DNA of 64,000 nt, taken from NCBI GenBank assembly GCA_037501455.1, contig CM074858.1, positions 87,270,501 to 87,334,500 on the forward strand, in the 5' to 3' direction. The stretch is from Lantana camara (lineage: Eukaryota > Streptophyta > Magnoliopsida > Lamiales > Verbenaceae). Positions 60,386 through 64,000 of the stretch are shown here, piece by piece. Each line of letters begins with the position of its first letter. Within the stretch, counting starts at the first letter, position 1. The notes under the pieces were generated by a model that was given only the letters and a program-made list of their open reading frames with translations, was not told where the DNA came from and made no database searches. The position numbers were made by a program, and so were the translations under genes.

Positions 60386-61159
60386 TCGGTTAAGGAACTT
60401 CAAGTCTCATCCGATGGGCTAATCTTAGTGGATCAACTACAAGAGTTCATCATGGGGATAATCGAAGATAAAATCAAAGGAGGCTCTAACTTGTCCTTGG
60501 TCTACTCCAAGCCCTACACCTAAAGAATCGATAACTTGAAGATGCCGATGGGCTACCTACCTCCAAAATTTCAGCAATTTGATGGCAAGGGCAAGCCCAA
60601 GCAACATGTGGCTCACTTCATCAAGACATGCAACGACGTTGGAACTTACGATGATCAACTAGTTAAATAGTTTATTCGATCACTGAAAGGAAATGCTTTC
60701 GATTGGTATGCCGATTTGGGGGCAAACTCAATTGATAGTTTTAGGCAACTTGAACATGAATTCCTCAATCGACTCTACAGCACCCGAAGAACTATCAGCA
60801 TGATTGAACTCACCAATTCGTGTCAGTGCGAAGAAGAGTCAGTCATCGTCTCCATCAATCGTTGGAGAAATTTGAGTCTCAATTGAAAAGATTGCTTATC
60901 GGAGGCTTCATCCATCGACATGTACATTCAAGGAATGCAAGGGAGTCTTGCTTATATCCTTCAAGGAATCAAACCAAGAACCTTCAACGAATTAGCAACT
61001 CATGCCTATAACCTTGAGATAAGCTTAAAGTCAGGCGAACAAACAAGTGATGACAGTGATGGTGAAAGCGGAGAAGTTACCACAAATGTCATAACAACTG
61101 ATTATGACTCTCAAGTGCTCCTAGATAAGATTATAAACTATCTAAACTCTTTAAATTAA
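60386..61159 (+). pseudogene. Gag remnant of a Ty3/Gypsy-like element (not of the Tekay type)
   Basis: Broken frames give LVDQLQEFI, SLVYSKPYT, then PPKFQQFDGKGKPKQ, HFIKTCNDVGTYDDQL, IRSLKGNAFDWYADL, LEHEFLNRLYSTRRT, MIELTNS, YIQGMQGSLAYILQGIKP and TFNELATHAYNLEI. This is the capsid-type domain of a widespread plant retrotransposon gag family. Stops occur after YSKPYT and LVK and inside the middle. No zinc knuckle, protease or pol follows: the frame ends NYLNSLN at 61159, then a minisatellite and the 3' LTR. The 5' LTR is absent, replaced by the E8 leader, so the element is 5'-truncated and probably was non-autonomous. Confidence 0.7.
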
Positions 61160-61200
61160 ATTGTCAATAAATTCTCCTTGATAAAAGAATAAACTGTCAT

Positions 61201-61550
61201 CAAGGCTCCTTGATACGAGCATAAACTATCTACAAGTTCAAATGAAGGCTCCCTGATACGAGCATAAACTCTCTACAAACTCAAATCAAGGCTCCCTGAT
61301 ACAAGCATAAACTATCCATCAAGTTCAAATCAAGGCTCCCTGATACGAGCATAAACTATCTATCAAACTCAAATCAAGGCTCCCTGATACGAGCATAAAC
61401 TATCCATCAAGTTCAAATCAAGGCTCCTCGATACGAGTACAAACTATCCATCAAGTCCAAATCAAGGCTCCTTGATATGAGCATAAACTATCCATCAAGT
61501 TCCAAACCAAAACTCCTTGATACTAGTGTAAACTATCTATGTTCTCGATA
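61201..61550 (+). repeat. Minisatellite, eight units of 43-44 bp
   Basis: Units start at 61201, 61244, 61287, 61331, 61375, 61419, 61463 and 61507 with CAAGGCTCCCTGATACGAGC then ATAAACTATC and a variable tail. A degenerate unit precedes them. The array lies between gag and the polypurine tract. Confidence 0.85.
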
Positions 61551-61602
61551 AATAATTTCGAGACTCGTCCACTTACTCAAAGTAATTGAACGTGAACAAG
61601 TC

Positions 61603-61615
61603 TCAAGGGGGCATT
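61603..61615 (+). other. Polypurine tract of gag-bearing element
   Basis: CAAGGGGGCATT before the LTR start TGTAGAAGGC. Confidence 0.7.
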
Positions 61616-62735
61616 TGTAGAAGGCTAAAATTTATGGCCAATAAGAATATGACACGTGTAAATTAAATATATGTTAAATATCAAAATAATATTTTTTATT
61701 TTAATTTTAGGGATATAATCATACAAAATTCCTATAATTAAATAGTCAATTAATTGATGTTTTAATATATATTCAAATGTGTCAAAATTTATATTTGGAA
61801 ATGAAATCAAATCTTTGAAAAAAAAAAGAGAAAGTCAAAGATAATATCTTTTAAATTAAATCACATCTTTTGATTTATAGAAGATATCACAAAATCAAGG
61901 AATGACCAATCAGATTAAAGTCTTCATTCGTTAATTAAGGTAAGGATTCACCTCCTACACCTATAAATAGAGGCATTCTACTAGCCAAAAATCATAACTC
62001 GAGGACAAACAACTCACACAATCGGAGATACAAAGGAGCAAGCAACAAAGCAAGGAGAAAGAAGTTCCTCGGTGTTGTTCAGCATCCTCGGCGTTCTTCG
62101 ACATCTTCAACGGTGTTCTTCGAGGAGATCAACAAATTGAGACATTCAATCCGGCAACGAAGCATCGAAATAGTGTTTCGGCGTTGCTCTCCTCAACGAA
62201 CTCAAGTCAAATTCAAGTTGATCGAAGAAAGATTCAAGGCGTTCTTCGTGTTCTTCGTGGAAGTCAACAAATTGAAGCATACGATCCACAACAAGGCGTC
62301 AAGTATCCAAAGTTTATCTCAAATCAACTTCGAAGGTGCCCCAAGAGTGTTCTTCGGCGTTCTTTTGGAAAGTCAACAAATCGAGGTGTTCATTCCGCAA
62401 TCGAATCATCAAATCCAGATTTCGATGTGACTCCTCAACAAATTCAAATCAAATTCAAATCAACATCAAAGGTGTTCATCGGCGTGTTCTTCGGTGTTCA
62501 CCAAAATCAAGGCGTTTAATTTGCGATTAAATCGAAAGACCCACAATTAACGTTTCAAAGAAATAAATTGAAATCAAAGAAAATTGAAGCTCTAAAGTCA
62601 ACGAAGGTATTTCAAACCTTCCAAACTTCAACAAATCTTGTAGGAATAATCAGAGGAATCAAATTAGAGATTGTACCTACAAAATTGAAATAAATCAATA
62701 AAGTTCATTTGTGATTATTTTCTTGTGTTTTAACA
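61616..62735 (+). repeat. 3' LTR of gag-bearing element, about 1120 bp
   Basis: From TGTAGAAGGCTAAAATT to TTTTAACA. TATAAATA at 61962-61969, and AATAAATCAATAAA near the end as a polyadenylation-type signal. The transcribed part has three to four degenerate repeats of about 120 bp (GTTCTTCG, GGAAGTCAACAAAT and similar) at about 62115, 62242, 62360 and 62480. The end coordinate rests on the TG-CA rule. Confidence 0.7.
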
Positions 62736-62909
62736 TGAAAATTGAGTTACAGTCACGTACGTACGTAATTACAATTAAATCATGTAAACAAATAATTAAA
62801 GCTCATAAAACACTTAATCACAAAATTAAATAATTAAATCACGTAACACTCGGCCTGACCTCACTTGTGACGTCATACCTTGTCAGTCTTGAAAACACGG
62901 GGCCTTCCA
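62736..62909 (-). repeat. E1: decayed gypsy LTR, right segment
   Basis: Follows the end of the E7 LTR (CTCACTTGTGACGTCATACC, then GGGGCCTTCCA for GGGGCGTTACA). Followed by AATAC, the right TSD copy. Confidence 0.7.
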
Positions 62910-64000
62910 AATACTTAGCAGAGGGGAACAAAATTTTGGCCATGGAAGAAGATTATTAGAGATAAAAAGCCGCTTGTAGGTGGATCAATGAAGGGAGATG
63001 AATACTAAGTATTTCATGCTTTGGTTAAGAAGAAGCGGTTTTGGGCCCAATTCCTTTCTATCAGAGACAACGAGATTACAGAACATGGTGTTATTTGTGA
63101 GTCAACCAGTAAGTACATTGAGACCTTGTTGTTGGCTGAAGGGTCTTCCAGATTAGATGAGAGGAATTTCTACAACGTCATGAAAGTCTTGAACGTCGAT
63201 GACAGAAGCTTCCTAGGCAAGCGACCTTCATTGGAGGAAATTAAAAATGTAGTTTTTTGGATGAGTTCAGGTAGTGTGGCCGGGCCAGATGGATTTGGGG
63301 CTCAGTTCTATCAAGTGTTCTAGGATATTATTGCAATAGACGTGGTGGAGGTGGTAGAAAATTTCTTTAATGTCTCGGATCTTCCCATGGCTTACACAAC
63401 CACTTTCGTCATTCTCATTCCGAAAAAAGATAATTCCATACATTGGAGTGACTTTAGGCCTACTAGTTTGTGTAATGTGGTGAATAAGATAATTACAAAG
63501 ATATTGAATAATAAGTTAGTGGAAGTCCTTTCAAAAGTGGTATCTTCGTCAAAGGTCGTATAATAAGTAAGAAAGTACTTCTGGCTCTGGAAATGACACA
63601 TCCTCTACATAACAAGCACCAAGTAAGAATGTTATCCTGAAGCTGGATATGCTTAAGGCATATGATCGCATGAACTGGGACTTTATTTTTCACATGCTTA
63701 AATTGAAAGGATTTTCTGACCAATGGATTTCGTGGGTCAGAAACTGTGTGGTTAATTGTTAGTTCTCGATCATTATGAATGAAGCCCCGATGGGATTTTT
63801 CAAGTCCTAGCATGGGTTGAGGCAAGGTGACCCATTATCCCCTGCCCTCTTTATTATTGCTTCTGATTACTTTGTCATGTTCTTTGAACAAGTATATGGA
63901 GGATCATCCAGGCAGCAAAATCCAAGACCTCGACCTGTACATTGATGATATGAACAACAAAATGAATAAGGAATAGTGTGTGCAAATTTGCATGGACAAA
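62910..64000 (+). pseudogene. L1-type LINE ORF2, reverse transcriptase part (right half of the split copy)
   Basis: Starts with TSD AATAC and continues the LINE protein exactly where 11576 left off. Recognisable in order: KAACRWINEGD, FHALVKKKRFWAQF, GPDGFGAQFYQ, TTFVILIPKKDN, SDFRPTSLCNVVNKI, then after a stop LKAYDRMNWDFIFHML, KGFSDQWISWVRN, NEAPMGFF and GLRQGDPLSPALFIIASDYF. These are RT fingers and palm motifs of plant L1-type LINEs. Many stops and frame changes; the YxDD region after 63870 is not clear, and the element runs off the window. Confidence 0.8.

Noticed and set aside
59904..61159. E8 LTR and the gag at 60386 as one intact element
   Set aside because: The LTR downstream of gag (61616-62735) is unrelated to the E8 LTR, so they cannot be the two ends of one copy.
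61201..61550. CRISPR-like array (regular repeats)
   Set aside because: Repeats of 43-44 bp are contiguous without unique spacers and sit between a retroelement gag and its 3' LTR: a minisatellite.

Overview
The window is plant nuclear DNA, most likely from a eudicot, made almost entirely of transposable elements. No host gene, rRNA or tRNA gene could be supported. The evidence is plant-type Ty3/Gypsy polyproteins (Tat and chromodomain-bearing Tekay/Del-like), primer binding sites matching plant initiator-tRNA-Met (TGGTATCAGAGC), a plant L1-type LINE, and 5-bp target-site duplications (TSDs). The species cannot be named from the sequence.

Region 1 (1-8181) is the 3' part of a Tat-lineage Gypsy element: decayed RT, RNase H, a second RNase H and integrase; a spacer with degenerate repeats; an antisense gene (about 3879-6744, minus) with its own TATA box and an in-frame 93-nt intron; a polypurine tract; and an intact 818-bp 3' LTR. 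Region 2 (8528-10747) is a 2.2-kb element with 63-bp terminal inverted repeats, possibly Mutator-like, carrying an exon-like segment.

Region 3 (about 10830-64000) is one LINE copy split by a 51.3-kb nest of LTR retrotransposons. I reconstructed the nest from element termini, TSDs and resumption of interrupted sequence. The LINE is split at 11576/62910 (TSD AATAC) by E1, a decayed gypsy LTR (11577-62909). Inside lies E8, an LTR element without recognisable coding (LTR 12456-13012 plus 58312-59886), next to a truncated gag-bearing element with a 3' LTR (about 60380-62735). Inside the E8 LTR is E6, a solo LTR (13013-58306, TSD GATTC). Inside E6 is E2, a minus-strand Tekay-like element (15469-57400, TSD TGAGC). 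Inside the left LTR of E2 is E3, a plus-strand Tekay-like element (17000-49114, TSD GTGGA/GTGGG). E3 itself holds E4 (20296-29618, minus, gag only, TSD GACTC), E5 (31738 to about 33505, a truncated LTR of the E8 family) and E7 (36464-47013, minus, no coding, TSD GAAAT).

No element looks autonomous: every pol has stops, frameshifts or catalytic changes. E4 and E7 share primer site, LTR plan and 3' non-coding region and probably relied on proteins from coding relatives. The most unusual signals are non-coding. Each gypsy LTR subfamily carries an array of short palindromes whose sequence differs between subfamilies. The LTRs also share a small stem-loop whose inner base pairs change in a compensatory way.
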